This document shows, piece by piece, positions 35,445 through 45,939 of a stretch of DNA of 64,000 bases. The stretch is from Opitutales bacterium (GTDB taxonomy: Bacteria; Verrucomicrobiota; Verrucomicrobiia; Opitutales; Coraliomargaritaceae), in the NCBI GenBank assembly GCA_018607135.1, contig JABBCA010000042.1:1-64000 (forward strand). The letters run 5' to 3'. Every line of letters starts with the position of its first letter. Position 1 is the first letter of the stretch. The notes under the pieces were generated by a model. The model ran no database searches, was not told the DNA's origin, and saw nothing but the letters and a program-made list of their open reading frames with translations. The translations under genes were made by a program, and so were the position numbers.

Positions 35445-37465
35445 GGCTTTGTGCTGAGCGATCGATCATCCGTGCGGAAAGGCGAGGCGGGTAGGCCGAC
35501 GGAGTTGATTAAGTTCGTCGGTGGATTGGTTGCCCACCCGTAGCGGACGGCGTGAGGGGCTTTCATTTTCGGGTGCGAGACGACAACTTGGTTGCCCTCA
35601 ATCCGCGCTTCAGCCCATTGAAAAGGTGCGTCTTTTTCGGCTATGGTGAAACCGATTGGTGCGCCGCCATCGATCGTTTCTAAGTCGCCGTAGGTGTGGT
35701 CAAAAGAGAGCCAGATTTCGCTGCCGCGAATCTTTGCTGAATGGAAGAGTGGGCCTGAGTGAGGAATCGGCTCTTCGAAAAGTTTTCCGATCAGCGGCAA
35801 TTTAGCCAGCGGGCTCTTTGCTTCTGTCTGCCCATAGGTTTGAGCTAGTGCCCAAAGTGCAAGGCGCAGGCCGACGTCCTGCTTGTTGGCCGGATGGATG
35901 TCGCCAGCCTCGCCGATATCGATGGTCACCGCCATTCCGGTGTTAGGCACATCGAGGGTCTGTAATTGGGCGTCTCGCAGCACCGCCCAAGAGTGCTCTT
36001 GTGGCTCGTCATTACGCTCCCTGTAGTTGGCAAGTTGGACGTAATAGAAGGGGAGGTCACCTTGGCCGGTCGCAGTGCGCCAAGATTCAATCATGTCAGG
36101 GAACAGCTTATAGTAGAGCAAGGGATCTCGGCCTGCATTGCTCTCGCCTTGATACCAGATCACGCCCTGGTAGGCTGCTGGTACCAACGGCGCAATCATG
36201 CCATTGTAGAGATAAGCAGCGGTGTTTCTAGCTTTGCGATCCATCGTTTCGGGGCGTGGGCCGAGGTCGACGATGATGTCCATCTGCCAGTCGTCTAGGG
36301 CAACGCTGTCTCCGCTCGGCCAGTAAATTTCGGGTTGTTCGATGCCTCCGCCGAATTTTGAGTCTCGGTAAACATCAATGATCTGGAGTAGCACCACATT
36401 CTCACCGTCTTGCAGTGTGCCTTCAGGGATAGGGTAGTCGCGAAATACTTTGGTGGAGTTCGATACTGAGCGTGGGGTTTCACCAATTTTTTGAGCGTTG
36501 ATCCAAGTGAAATCGAAATTGTCGATTTGCCCCAGTCGAACGCGGGCACCCTTGCGGGCGGCTTGAGCTGAGCTGAGGGTGAAGGTGCTGCGCACGTAAG
36601 AGAGGCCGTCAGTTTCGCTCATTAGGGTCTCCTTTGGTTTGACGGGGTGTAGCCCATCAGTCGTGTATTCTGGATCGAACCACTCTGCGCTAGGCGCTGG
36701 CACGCCTTCGGCCATCGCGAAGACTTTTTCTTGGAAGCTGTCGTAGGCTGCTTTGAGCGCGGGGGCTTTGTCTGCGTTCTCAGCAAGAACGCGATCCATC
36801 TCCTCGCGCAGTGCTAGGATGCCTGCGTAGTCAGGATCGGCTTCAAGCACCTCAATCGGCGTCCAAGCCTCTGCGGGCGTGCCGCCCCAGTTTGACGAAA
36901 TCAGGCCGATGGGGACGCTGAGCTCTTCGTGCAACTTACGTCCAAAGTAGTAGGCCACTGCGGAAAAAGAGGAGATTGTTTCAGGCGAGCAGACCTGCCA
37001 TTTGGCATCGATGGTATCGAGGGGCGTGCGCGAGTAGGTGCGTGGTATGTCCAGTAGCCGAATGTTCGGATAGTGCGCTGCAGCGATTTCGGTGTCCGCA
37101 TTTTGGCTTCCCGCAACGTTCCATTCCATATTGGACTGGCCTGATGCGAGCCAAACATCACCGATGAGCACATCTTTGAATTCGAAGACTTCGCCCTCGG
37201 CGCTGACTTTCAGTGTGCGTGAATTGCCTAATTTTTGTTTCGTTATTATTGCTCGCCATTTACCCTGCGAGTCGGCCTGCGCAGTGGTCGTTGTCTTTCC
37301 GAGCTGAACAGTCACCTCAGCGTCGGGTGCTGCAGTGCCCCAGACGGGCAGCGGTTGGTTGCGCTGGAGTACCATATGATCGCTGAAAAAGGAAGATACG
37401 CTCAGCTGCGCCAACAGGGCGAGCGGAAGCAATAAAGAGAAAAGGGTAATTTGTAGTTTTCGCAT
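35441..37465 (-). CDS. Exported sialate O-acetylesterase-type (SASA) carbohydrate esterase
   Basis: Esterase of about 674 residues from ATG 37465, whose product begins MRKLQITLFSLLLPLALLAQ, a good Sec signal; ATG 37492 lengthens it without benefit. After a small beta domain (HMVLQRNQPLPVWG) comes the SGNH-like core with GQSNMEW (Ser111), VAYYFGRKLHEEL, SSNWGGTPAEAW, and IWYQGESNA (~435). A long inserted beta-sandwich lies between core segments, normal for SASA proteins. It likely removes O-acetyl groups from the polysaccharide so that sulfatases and glycosidases can act. It is divergent from the 2417-residue gene. Confidence 0.92.
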   Translation of the reverse strand: MRKLQITLFSLLLPLALLAQLSVSSFFSDHMVLQRNQPLPVWGTAAPDAEVTVQLGKTTTTAQADSQGKWRAIITKQKLGNSRTLKVSAEGEVFEFKDVLIGDVWLASGQSNMEWNVAGSQNADTEIAAAHYPNIRLLDIPRTYSRTPLDTIDAKWQVCSPETISSFSAVAYYFGRKLHEELSVPIGLISSNWGGTPAEAWTPIEVLEADPDYAGILALREEMDRVLAENADKAPALKAAYDSFQEKVFAMAEGVPAPSAEWFDPEYTTDGLHPVKPKETLMSETDGLSYVRSTFTLSSAQAARKGARVRLGQIDNFDFTWINAQKIGETPRSVSNSTKVFRDYPIPEGTLQDGENVVLLQIIDVYRDSKFGGGIEQPEIYWPSGDSVALDDWQMDIIVDLGPRPETMDRKARNTAAYLYNGMIAPLVPAAYQGVIWYQGESNAGRDPLLYYKLFPDMIESWRTATGQGDLPFYYVQLANYRERNDEPQEHSWAVLRDAQLQTLDVPNTGMAVTIDIGEAGDIHPANKQDVGLRLALWALAQTYGQTEAKSPLAKLPLIGKLFEEPIPHSGPLFHSAKIRGSEIWLSFDHTYGDLETIDGGAPIGFTIAEKDAPFQWAEARIEGNQVVVSHPKMKAPHAVRYGWATNPPTNLINSVGLPASPFRTDDRSLSTKP

Positions 37466-37741
37466 TGGAATAATTATTACGGGAAGTGGCACGATGTAAA
37501 TACTTTGTACGGCTTATGTCTATTTAGCCACCGCGGCGCTACTTCTTATGGCCTTAGTAAGCATACGTAATGCATAGAGTGAGTATGATTTTTTGGCTGA
37601 GTAATATTTAACAGTTGACGGCCGTATCTAACTGATAATTATCATCACTATCCTGCAACCGCAGGTGTCTACTTATAGCTAGTGCTCTCGCACCCCTCTC
37701 CCTGAGAACGCTGGCTGACATATCCAAAACCCAGGAGCCCT

Positions 37742-40700
37742 ATGAAATTACCCCTATTATTGCTCGTTGCAGCAATCTTTGCCGTACCCGCTAGTCTAGT
37801 ACAGGCTGTTGAATCCCAATTATGGACTACCGATCAACAAGGCAACGTTACTTGGGACCCGCTCCTTAGAGACTTTACAACTGCAGGCTACATGGGTGGC
37901 AGCACTTTACCGGACTGGCCCGAGGGTGTCAATGTGACCGATCCTCTGTTCGGTGCAGTGCCAGACGATGGTTTGGACGACACTCAAGCATTTATAGATG
38001 CTATCGCCGCTTGCCCTAACTATCATGCGGTTTTCATTCCCAAGGGGCGGTATATTATTACGGATCAAATACAACCGTCACGTGATCACTTTGTGCTGCA
38101 AGGTGAGGATATGTATGAAACCGTTCTTTTTTTCCCGAAGTATATCAGTGAGATCGATATCTTGGAAGTGGGTTGGAACCCTGATTTCGGCGTCAGAAGT
38201 TTCGTGACAAGCGATGCCTTCATTGAAATGAATGGTGGGGTCGAGAAGAGTATAGAAAATCTCACGATTGCGTTTCGAGAGCAGAGAAAAGGGGGGCCGT
38301 GGGAATACCTAGGAGCAAACGCCGTACGCTATGATGGCGGAGTGTCGAACAGTTGGGTACGAAATGTTCGCTTGCGAAATTTTGACAGCGGGATCGCGGT
38401 CAACGCAGATAACACGACACTGCTTAATATCTATGCGGATCAGTTTAATGGCCGGCAGAGCATCGACGGGGATGTGAATGGAAAATTGGATGCATATTCT
38501 GCTATTTTGCCACGCAACTCTACCCACAATCTGTATCATAATATTGAGATAACGGGTCACTTACTGCAACCGGTTGATAACAATGAAGCTTCGTCCAATA
38601 GCGTATTTTCTAAGATCAGCACTGGCGAGATGAACAATCGTGTTGTCGGCCTGCATGGTGGCTCGACGCAATACCACCTCTACACTGAGTTAAACCGAGC
38701 GGTCTCCCGACATGATTCGGATGACCTGCATATGAGTTGGGCTGACTGCACTTACTGGAATGTTGATGCCGAGATTTCGGAGTGGGCTTGGATAAATTCA
38801 TCGAATCGAAGTATTTACGTGGGTTATGGGAATGATTGGGCCTACAAGTCCAATTCGTTGATCCATTATGAGCCAGCTGTCTACGGAGATATTATACCTC
38901 AAAACTTGTATCTCGCGCAATTGGACTATCTAGGCAAGCCAAGGCCGCAAGAGATCTCGTTTGCGGCAGCTTTCGAGGCGGCAGGAGATATCATTCGTAT
39001 CGCGCCTGCTGACGATATCACACCTGGCAACGATCCGGCGGGCCTTTTGGAGGTGAAGGATGCCTATTTTAAGTTTGATTTAACGGGAGCCAACGAGTCG
39101 AGTGTTGCCCGCGCTCGGCTACGTTTAACGATTAAAAGTATCGCCAACGCGCCCTTTGAGCTGAGTGCTTGGATGGTTACGGATGACAACTGGTCGGAGC
39201 AGATGCTGACCGCTGCCAATCGACCGGTTGCAGTTTCACCGCTTGATTCTCTATCGATTGAAGATGGCCAAGACGATCTGGTCGTTGAGTTCGATGTTAC
39301 GGAATTTGCACGCGACCAGTTGGTCGGGGGCGATGAAGTGATTTCGCTCTACGTAAATGTGACGGAAGGAAGCGGTTTTCTCACGAATTTTTGGAGTGGA
39401 GAAGTGGGGCCGAAGCCGGAACTTGTGATCGAGCGCACGGCGTCTTCCGTGGCGGGTGCGCCCAGTGCCCCTCAAGGAATCCGCAGCACGCCGCTGGTGG
39501 GTAATATTGTCTTGGACTGGGACGATAATCCCGAAGCGGATGTGGCGAGCTACAATGTGTATCGCAGTCCTTATTCGTATGGAAAGTTGCCAGCGGCGGG
39601 CGGCCTCGTGACTAGCGACCATGTGGACGTATCAAGCACGCCGGACTGGCACGTCGGTATGATGGATTATCGGCAGGTCTATCATTACTGGGTTACTGCG
39701 GTCGATGACCACGGCTATGAATCTCCAAGAAGCCAGGAGTTCGTTGCCGCTGTAGTGCATCCGTCCAATGACACGCCCGTCTTTAATGCGACGGTAACTT
39801 TAGATAATGCCACCGCTCGCGTGGCCTATAGTGACAATCTCTCGACAGAAGCGTCGGATACGGAATCTGATCAGATGTATTTTATGAAGGTATCTGGGCC
39901 GGACTGGCTGAATGTCGCACTCGACGGCACGCTGAGCGGCATGCCTGATTTGAGTGACGCTGGAAGTAACGAGTTTACATTCCAAGTGACGGCAATTGGC
40001 GGCAGCACCCAGAAGGTGGTGAATATACAGGTCGATCTGCCGACGGACTCTCCGGCTGGCGCTCCAGCTGCCCCAGCTAATTTCAACGCATCAGTCAGTG
40101 ACAGTCTGGTTGACCTCACTTGGAACAGTAATTCCGAAGCCGATATTTACGGCTACAACCTGTATCGCTCAACGAGCTCCGGCAGTCTCGGAAATTTGAT
40201 TGCGAGCGTGACTGGGACCAATGCTTTGAGTGACTCCACCGTTACGAACGATACCACTTACTACTACACACTGAAAGCGGTGGATACCAGTGATAACGAG
40301 TCCACGGGCTCGCAGACTTCTGCGACTCCGTCGGATCCTGATCCAGCACCGGTGGCTACCACCGGTCTGATTGCTACGGTCGGCGACTTTTTCGTGGATC
40401 TGCAATGGGATACCAACGAAGCGGGCGACCTCGCTGGCTACAATATTTACCGAACAGGCCTGTCCGGATACTACTACGGTGACCCGATTGCCACCAACGT
40501 GACTGGAACTACCTGGCGCGACAATACCGCAGAGAATGGTGCAACCTACTATTACGTAATCACTGCAATCGACAATGCTGGCAACGAATCACCGGTTAGT
40601 AATGAGGATTCTGCAACGCCATCGGACATTGCGCCGGAAGCGCCAACTAGCCTCTTTGCCATGGCACGAGACGGCGAGGTCTATTTACATTGGAACGTAA

Positions 40701-43700
40701 GCACCGATGTCGATCTTGCTAGATACAGCCTGTATCGCTCAACCACCTCTGGAAGTTATGGTAGTGCCATTGAGGAGAACATCACCTCAAACTCTTGGAC
40801 GGATAGTAGCTTGATTTCGAATGGAACAGTTTACTATTATACATTGAAGGCGGTTGATGCCAGTGCACAGCTATCCGCAGTAAGTAATGAAGTGTCCGCG
40901 ACTCCGCAGTCCGGCCTACAGTCGGCGTTGTTTATAGGCGAAGCGGTTTCCGGCGCTGCGGATAATCAAATCAGCACCACGCAGAACTGGGATGCTGGGC
41001 TGCCGATCGGCGGGCAAGGTGTCATAGCTATTGATGCTGGATTTGACAGTAATACTAGCCATAATGCTTACAACATTACACAGCTGGCAGGTACACTCTC
41101 ACGGGAGGGTGGGTTTAGCGGACTTTCGTTCGGTTCTGGGTCTGTTTGGCTGATGGATGGTCCGACGGCAGGGACCAACGCGATCAGGGGCCTCACTTTA
41201 AATAACGCGCAGTTCACCTTAAATGATGGGAATGTGGATTTGACTGCGAATAACAAAAACACGGTGATCAACGGTAGCAGCGCAAGCCTAAGCATGAATG
41301 GCGGCACGATGCTGATCGGGGCAGACCTGATTGTTCGAGGCGACGGTCAGCTCACCATCAATGGTGGCACAATTAGTGGAATTGATCAGATCCTCTGCTC
41401 GTTGACTGCACCGGGGCCAATCAGCTTTAACGGCGGAAGTATCACTGCGGATAATTTTCAATGCGATATACCAGCAACCATTACCTTTGGTGGAACTGCA
41501 GTAGGATCCTTGAAGCTTCTTGTAGGCTTGGGTAACGGAGCGACACTTGACTGGCTGACTGGCACAAAAATGTCGATGACGGTGGCTTCCGCTGATGAAT
41601 GGGCGGAAGCGGAGTGGAATGCAGATCGTCTGACTTACAACGGCCAGAACAAAACAGCGCTTGGTAAGACTTGGGCTCAAGTTACTGCGACCGACGGTCT
41701 TTCGTCCGGCATTCAGTTTACCTATGACAGCGCGACAGAAACGCTGGGGCTTTCTACCGCGACGGTGCAAAATCAGGCTCCGACCGCTGACGCGGGAGCC
41801 GATCAGACTGTAACGGATACGGACGACAACGGTAGTGAGAGTGTTACACTTGACGGGAGTGGCTCAACCGATCCGGGTGGCTCGATTGTCAGCTACGAGT
41901 GGAGCGAGGGCGGTAGCCAAATCGCAACAGGCGTGAATCCATCGGTTGATTTGGCTGCGGGTTCGCACACGATTACGCTGACAGTGACTGATGACGGGGG
42001 TGCGACAGGCACCGATACGGTGGACGTTACTGTCAATGCGAATAGTCCTCCAACGCAGGTTGTAGTGGGCTATTATCCCTTTAATGGTAGTAGTCTGGCA
42101 TCTACGGATTCTGATGCCGACAGTGTTGCCGGAAATATGGTGGTCGGTGCAGGCGTGACGACATTTAACTGGGAAACCCGAGGTTTTTGGTCTCCGACCC
42201 AACCATCTGCGGCCTTCAATGCAGGAGTCGATTTCGCGGATGGAGTGGTTCAGGATAATGATTATTTTTCATTCACAGTCACACCTGAAGCAGGGGTGAG
42301 CGTAGACCTTGCCTCCCTTACGTTTATTGACCGTTCAGGTGGTTTTTCCGTCTCGGTTGCAACGGACCAGGATGGTTTCGCAACTGTGCTCGATAGCGTT
42401 GTGGCTGCGGGTTCTTGGGCGACCAATACCTTGGATCTGTCTTCCCTTGCCGACGTAAGTGGTGCGATTGAGATTCGTCTCTACTTCCACAATGGCAGTG
42501 GCGATCCTAGGATGATCGACAACGTTACGATCAATGCAAACGCAGCATTACCGAATGTGGCTCCGACCGCTGATGCGGGTGCCGACCAGACGGTTACTGA
42601 CAGCGACGACAACGGCATCGAGAGCGTGTCGCTTGACGGCAGTGCTTCTAACGATCCGGATGGATCCATCGTCAACTACGTATGGAGCGAGGGCGGTAGC
42701 CAAATCGCAACTGGTATTAATCCATCGGTCGACTTTGCTGTAGGCTCGCACGCGATCACTCTGACAGTGACCGACGACGAGGGGGCGACTGGCACCGATA
42801 TCGTTTTGGTCACCGTAGCAGAGGCACCCGTTACTGCAGTGGTTGCATATTACCCTTTTAATATCAGTAGTTCGGCTTCTACGGATTCTGATATCAATAC
42901 CGTTGCCGGAGACATGGTAGTCGGTGCAGGCGTGACTACATTTAACTGGGAAACCCGAGGTTTTTGGTCTCCGACCCAGCCATCTGCGGCGTTCAATGCA
43001 GGAGTCGATTTCGTCGATGGAGTGATTTTGGACGATGATTATTTTTCATTCACCATTACACCTGAAGCAGGGGTGAGCGTAGACCTTGCCTCTCTTTCAT
43101 TCATTGACCGTTCCGGTGGTTTTTCCGTCTCGGTTGCAACAGACCAAGATGGTTTTGCAACTGTGGTCGATAGCCTTGTGGCTGCGGGCTCGTGGGTGAC
43201 CAATACCTTAGACCTGTCTTCCCTTGCAACTACAAGCAGTGCGATTGAGGTTCGTCTCTACTTCCACGATGGCAGTGGCAATCCAAGGATGATCGATAAT
43301 GTTGAAATCATCGCAAACATCGGTTCCGGATCCGGGTCGAATGTGGCTCCGACTGCGAATGCGGGTGCCGACCAGACGGTGACGGACACGGACGACAACG
43401 GCAGCGAGAGTGTGTCGCTTGACGGCAGTGCCTCGACCGATACGGATGGTTCAATCGTCAGCTATGTCTGGAGCGAGGGCGGTAGCCAGATTGCTACCGG
43501 CATCAATCCATCGGTCAGCCTGGCCGTAGGCTCGCACACCATCACTCTGACAGTGACCGATAACGAGGGCGCAACAGGCACCTCTACAGTAGATATTACT
43601 GTAGAGGCAGCACATCCAATTACACATGTGCCAAGCAGTCAAATTGCAGTCGATGGAACGGTCTCTGGTTCACTCGCTGATGTGAGTTTAAGCGATAACA

Positions 43701-44995
43701 CCTACCAAAGCATAACCGAGGTCAATAGCAGCAATTCTTCTATACTTGAGCATGTTTGGATCTTCAATGTAACCGGAGATGAAGTGGTGACCTTCTATGT
43801 CGAAGCTCATCATACGGCCAACTCCGAGGGTGACGACTTTGTCTTCGCTTACTCAACGGACGACGTAAACTATTACGAGATGGTCACCGTGACTAAGACC
43901 TCGGATGACAACTCAGCGCAATACTTTGCATTGCCGAGTGGTCTAAGTGGCACGGTTTACGTCTCGGTGCAGGATACGGATACCACTGCTGGTAATACGC
44001 AGTTGGATACGCTCTATATCGATGAACTCGTGATCGAGTCCGAAAGCAGTAGCGTCGCACCTAGCGCTGCAGCGATTCCGTTGCCGGTAGACGGTGCGCA
44101 AAACGTCGCCACCGATGCCCAACTGAGCTGGACAGCTGGACTCTACACCGCCTCGCACGATGTTTACTTCGGCACCAATCCAAGCCCTGCGTTTCAAGGC
44201 AATCAAGCCGGCGCGAGCTTTGACCCTGGCGCCCTTCTGGATGCGACGACTTACTACTGGTCGATTGCCGAAGTGAATAATACTGGCACAACGGCAGGTT
44301 CTGTTTGGTCATTTACGACGGAAGACAGCTTGGCACCTGATGTCTTGCACTGGACTTTTGATGCCGGTAGCGGCACAACGACCACGGATGACTCGGGTAA
44401 CGCGCGCGACGGCACTATCAACGGTGCGAGCTGGTCGACGGACACGCCAGACGGTAGTGGATACGCTCTAGCCTTTGCCAATGGTGACTTCATCGAAGAT
44501 GTAGATGCTGGCAATTACCTCAATGGATTAGGTGCCATTACCATAGCCATGTGGGTTAAGTCCGACACTACAAATACCGATAATGGTTTCTTTAGTACTA
44601 ATAACCAGAACGGCCAAGATAATCAGTTTGCAGGGCGTTACGACAAGTCTGGCTGGGCCGGCGGCGGGACAGATGTGATCAAGGTCTCGGTTTCCACCAC
44701 GGGTGGTGTCTCTTCATTGGAAAGTGCCAGCAATGTTCAAAGCACTAGTTGGCAGCACATCACCATAACATGGTCGAATGCTGGATCGCTGAAATTATAT
44801 ATAGACGGTGTGGAAACGTCGTATACGGATGCGCCTGCGAGTGTCAGCGGCACGATCAACAATGTGGCTACGCTCGTTGTAGGTAAGGGCACGAAAGACG
44901 GTGGCGGTTCTAAAGGTTGGTCAGGTTTAATTGATAATGTGCGCATCTACTCACGCGCACTCTTACCAACTGAAGTTCAAGCATTGGCCCAATAG
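37742..44995 (+). CDS. Giant 2417-residue secreted beta-helix multidomain protein
   Basis: Sec signal (~22 residues), then a right-handed beta-helix (~24-400) starting FGAVPDDGLDDTQAF and paralogous to the N-terminus of the 8637 gene. Further order, approximate: DNRLRE-like (415-563), Fn3 (567-676), He_PIG (678-765), three Fn3 (770-1056), a Gly/Asn-rich beta region like autotransporter passenger repeats (1060-1345), PKD (1346-1436), YDF module (1439-1600), PKD (1607-1696), YDF module (1699-1860), PKD (1869-1957), a beta domain (1958-2101), an Ig-like domain ending SVWSFTT (2110-2196) and a C-terminal LamG domain (2198-2416). It lacks the DSDGDG tail of the other two giants. Plausibly a cell-surface or released enzyme that cleaves and holds a fucose-rich polymer; no catalytic residues can be named. 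Confidence 0.87.
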   Translation: MKLPLLLLVAAIFAVPASLVQAVESQLWTTDQQGNVTWDPLLRDFTTAGYMGGSTLPDWPEGVNVTDPLFGAVPDDGLDDTQAFIDAIAACPNYHAVFIPKGRYIITDQIQPSRDHFVLQGEDMYETVLFFPKYISEIDILEVGWNPDFGVRSFVTSDAFIEMNGGVEKSIENLTIAFREQRKGGPWEYLGANAVRYDGGVSNSWVRNVRLRNFDSGIAVNADNTTLLNIYADQFNGRQSIDGDVNGKLDAYSAILPRNSTHNLYHNIEITGHLLQPVDNNEASSNSVFSKISTGEMNNRVVGLHGGSTQYHLYTELNRAVSRHDSDDLHMSWADCTYWNVDAEISEWAWINSSNRSIYVGYGNDWAYKSNSLIHYEPAVYGDIIPQNLYLAQLDYLGKPRPQEISFAAAFEAAGDIIRIAPADDITPGNDPAGLLEVKDAYFKFDLTGANESSVARARLRLTIKSIANAPFELSAWMVTDDNWSEQMLTAANRPVAVSPLDSLSIEDGQDDLVVEFDVTEFARDQLVGGDEVISLYVNVTEGSGFLTNFWSGEVGPKPELVIERTASSVAGAPSAPQGIRSTPLVGNIVLDWDDNPEADVASYNVYRSPYSYGKLPAAGGLVTSDHVDVSSTPDWHVGMMDYRQVYHYWVTAVDDHGYESPRSQEFVAAVVHPSNDTPVFNATVTLDNATARVAYSDNLSTEASDTESDQMYFMKVSGPDWLNVALDGTLSGMPDLSDAGSNEFTFQVTAIGGSTQKVVNIQVDLPTDSPAGAPAAPANFNASVSDSLVDLTWNSNSEADIYGYNLYRSTSSGSLGNLIASVTGTNALSDSTVTNDTTYYYTLKAVDTSDNESTGSQTSATPSDPDPAPVATTGLIATVGDFFVDLQWDTNEAGDLAGYNIYRTGLSGYYYGDPIATNVTGTTWRDNTAENGATYYYVITAIDNAGNESPVSNEDSATPSDIAPEAPTSLFAMARDGEVYLHWNVSTDVDLARYSLYRSTTSGSYGSAIEENITSNSWTDSSLISNGTVYYYTLKAVDASAQLSAVSNEVSATPQSGLQSALFIGEAVSGAADNQISTTQNWDAGLPIGGQGVIAIDAGFDSNTSHNAYNITQLAGTLSREGGFSGLSFGSGSVWLMDGPTAGTNAIRGLTLNNAQFTLNDGNVDLTANNKNTVINGSSASLSMNGGTMLIGADLIVRGDGQLTINGGTISGIDQILCSLTAPGPISFNGGSITADNFQCDIPATITFGGTAVGSLKLLVGLGNGATLDWLTGTKMSMTVASADEWAEAEWNADRLTYNGQNKTALGKTWAQVTATDGLSSGIQFTYDSATETLGLSTATVQNQAPTADAGADQTVTDTDDNGSESVTLDGSGSTDPGGSIVSYEWSEGGSQIATGVNPSVDLAAGSHTITLTVTDDGGATGTDTVDVTVNANSPPTQVVVGYYPFNGSSLASTDSDADSVAGNMVVGAGVTTFNWETRGFWSPTQPSAAFNAGVDFADGVVQDNDYFSFTVTPEAGVSVDLASLTFIDRSGGFSVSVATDQDGFATVLDSVVAAGSWATNTLDLSSLADVSGAIEIRLYFHNGSGDPRMIDNVTINANAALPNVAPTADAGADQTVTDSDDNGIESVSLDGSASNDPDGSIVNYVWSEGGSQIATGINPSVDFAVGSHAITLTVTDDEGATGTDIVLVTVAEAPVTAVVAYYPFNISSSASTDSDINTVAGDMVVGAGVTTFNWETRGFWSPTQPSAAFNAGVDFVDGVILDDDYFSFTITPEAGVSVDLASLSFIDRSGGFSVSVATDQDGFATVVDSLVAAGSWVTNTLDLSSLATTSSAIEVRLYFHDGSGNPRMIDNVEIIANIGSGSGSNVAPTANAGADQTVTDTDDNGSESVSLDGSASTDTDGSIVSYVWSEGGSQIATGINPSVSLAVGSHTITLTVTDNEGATGTSTVDITVEAAHPITHVPSSQIAVDGTVSGSLADVSLSDNTYQSITEVNSSNSSILEHVWIFNVTGDEVVTFYVEAHHTANSEGDDFVFAYSTDDVNYYEMVTVTKTSDDNSAQYFALPSGLSGTVYVSVQDTDTTAGNTQLDTLYIDELVIESESSSVAPSAAAIPLPVDGAQNVATDAQLSWTAGLYTASHDVYFGTNPSPAFQGNQAGASFDPGALLDATTYYWSIAEVNNTGTTAGSVWSFTTEDSLAPDVLHWTFDAGSGTTTTDDSGNARDGTINGASWSTDTPDGSGYALAFANGDFIEDVDAGNYLNGLGAITIAMWVKSDTTNTDNGFFSTNNQNGQDNQFAGRYDKSGWAGGGTDVIKVSVSTTGGVSSLESASNVQSTSWQHITITWSNAGSLKLYIDGVETSYTDAPASVSGTINNVATLVVGKGTKDGGGSKGWSGLIDNVRIYSRALLPTEVQALAQ
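41777..43620 (+). repeat. In-gene tandem duplication, ~785-bp unit (PKD + YDF module)
   Basis: Unit starts at 41777, 42560 and 43346, giving periods of 783 and 786 bp. Units 1 and 2 contain a PKD domain plus a YDF module; unit 3 contains only the PKD domain. The second halves of units 1 and 2 remain very similar at DNA level (for example the GGTTTTTGGTCTCCGACCCA stretch in both), indicating recent duplication. Confidence 0.9.
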
Positions 44996-44996
44996 T

Positions 44997-45896
44997 TAAA
45001 GAACCATTACAGGATCTGGTAGAACGGCCTGGTCGTTCACTACGCTTGCTGCCGGCCCAAGGCTTTCTACGGGAACTATCACCGGAGTGGGGGATAGCTG
45101 GCAGGTGGTCAACTTACCTGTGAGCTACGACTCACCAGTGATTGTGGCGACGGTGGTGCTCTCCAGCACCTCGAGCACGCCAGCGGTTGCTCGTGTGCGA
45201 AATGCCTCCAGTAACGGCTTTAAATTGAAACTGCAGAACTTATCGGGTGCCGCACTTAGCGGTGTCACCGTCCATATCATGGCTGTGGAGGAAGGTGTTT
45301 ACACGACTGCCGAACACGGAGTCGATATGGAGGCCATCAAGGTGCTCTCCGACGGCACCAGTGGTAAGGGCAATTGGAAAACGTCGGACATGGAATTGCT
45401 GGCACCTGTCAACAGCTACAGCAGCCCAGTTGTTTTAGGCCAAGTCATGACTGAAAACGATACTGCATGGTCGGTCTTCTGGGCCAGTGATTCAAATATT
45501 AAAAACATTCCCTCAGCGTCTACCATGTATGTTGGTAAACACATTGGGGAAGACAGCTCCACTGCCCGAGCTAACGAACTACTTGGTGTGATCCTACTTG
45601 AGTCCGGCAACGGAAGTATCGACGGCGTCGCCTTCGCAGCCGGAGTGGGTGCCGACAGTGTTCGTGGCCCTGACAACGGAGGTCCCTACAGTTATGCAAT
45701 CAGTGGGCTTTCCACCTCTTCGGAGGCCATCGTCAGTGCGGCGGCCATGGATGGTGGCGACGGCGGCTGGCCCTGCCTGCTTGGAGCGAATCCAGTCAGT
45801 GCCACAAACCTCGACCTCATCTTCGACGAAGACCAAGTAAATGACACCGAGCGATCGCATACCACGGAACAAGTCGCTTATATCGTCTTTGAGTAG
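44997..45896 (+). pseudogene. Detached C-terminal fragment with H-type-lectin-like domain
   Basis: The frame is open from the stop at 44997 to 45896 with no ATG; GTG 45087 would give 269 residues without a signal peptide. Upstream of that GTG the frame encodes TAWSFTTLAAG, the same ending as the Ig-like domain of the giant protein, followed by VGDSWQVVNLPVSYDSPVIVATV, a pattern reminiscent of H-type lectin domains found at the ends of large bacterial exoproteins. I read it as a remnant module once part of a longer gene, in another frame from the giant protein. It could be expressed by readthrough, but nothing shows that. Confidence 0.6.
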
Positions 45897-45939
45897 TTAA
45901 GAGTCATACAAAATTGTTTGTTTATTAATTTTTCACTTG

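Noticed and set aside
40050-40910. Regular repeats considered as a CRISPR-like array
   Set aside because: They are three Fn3 domains within an open reading frame, with ~285-bp spacing and diverged sequence.
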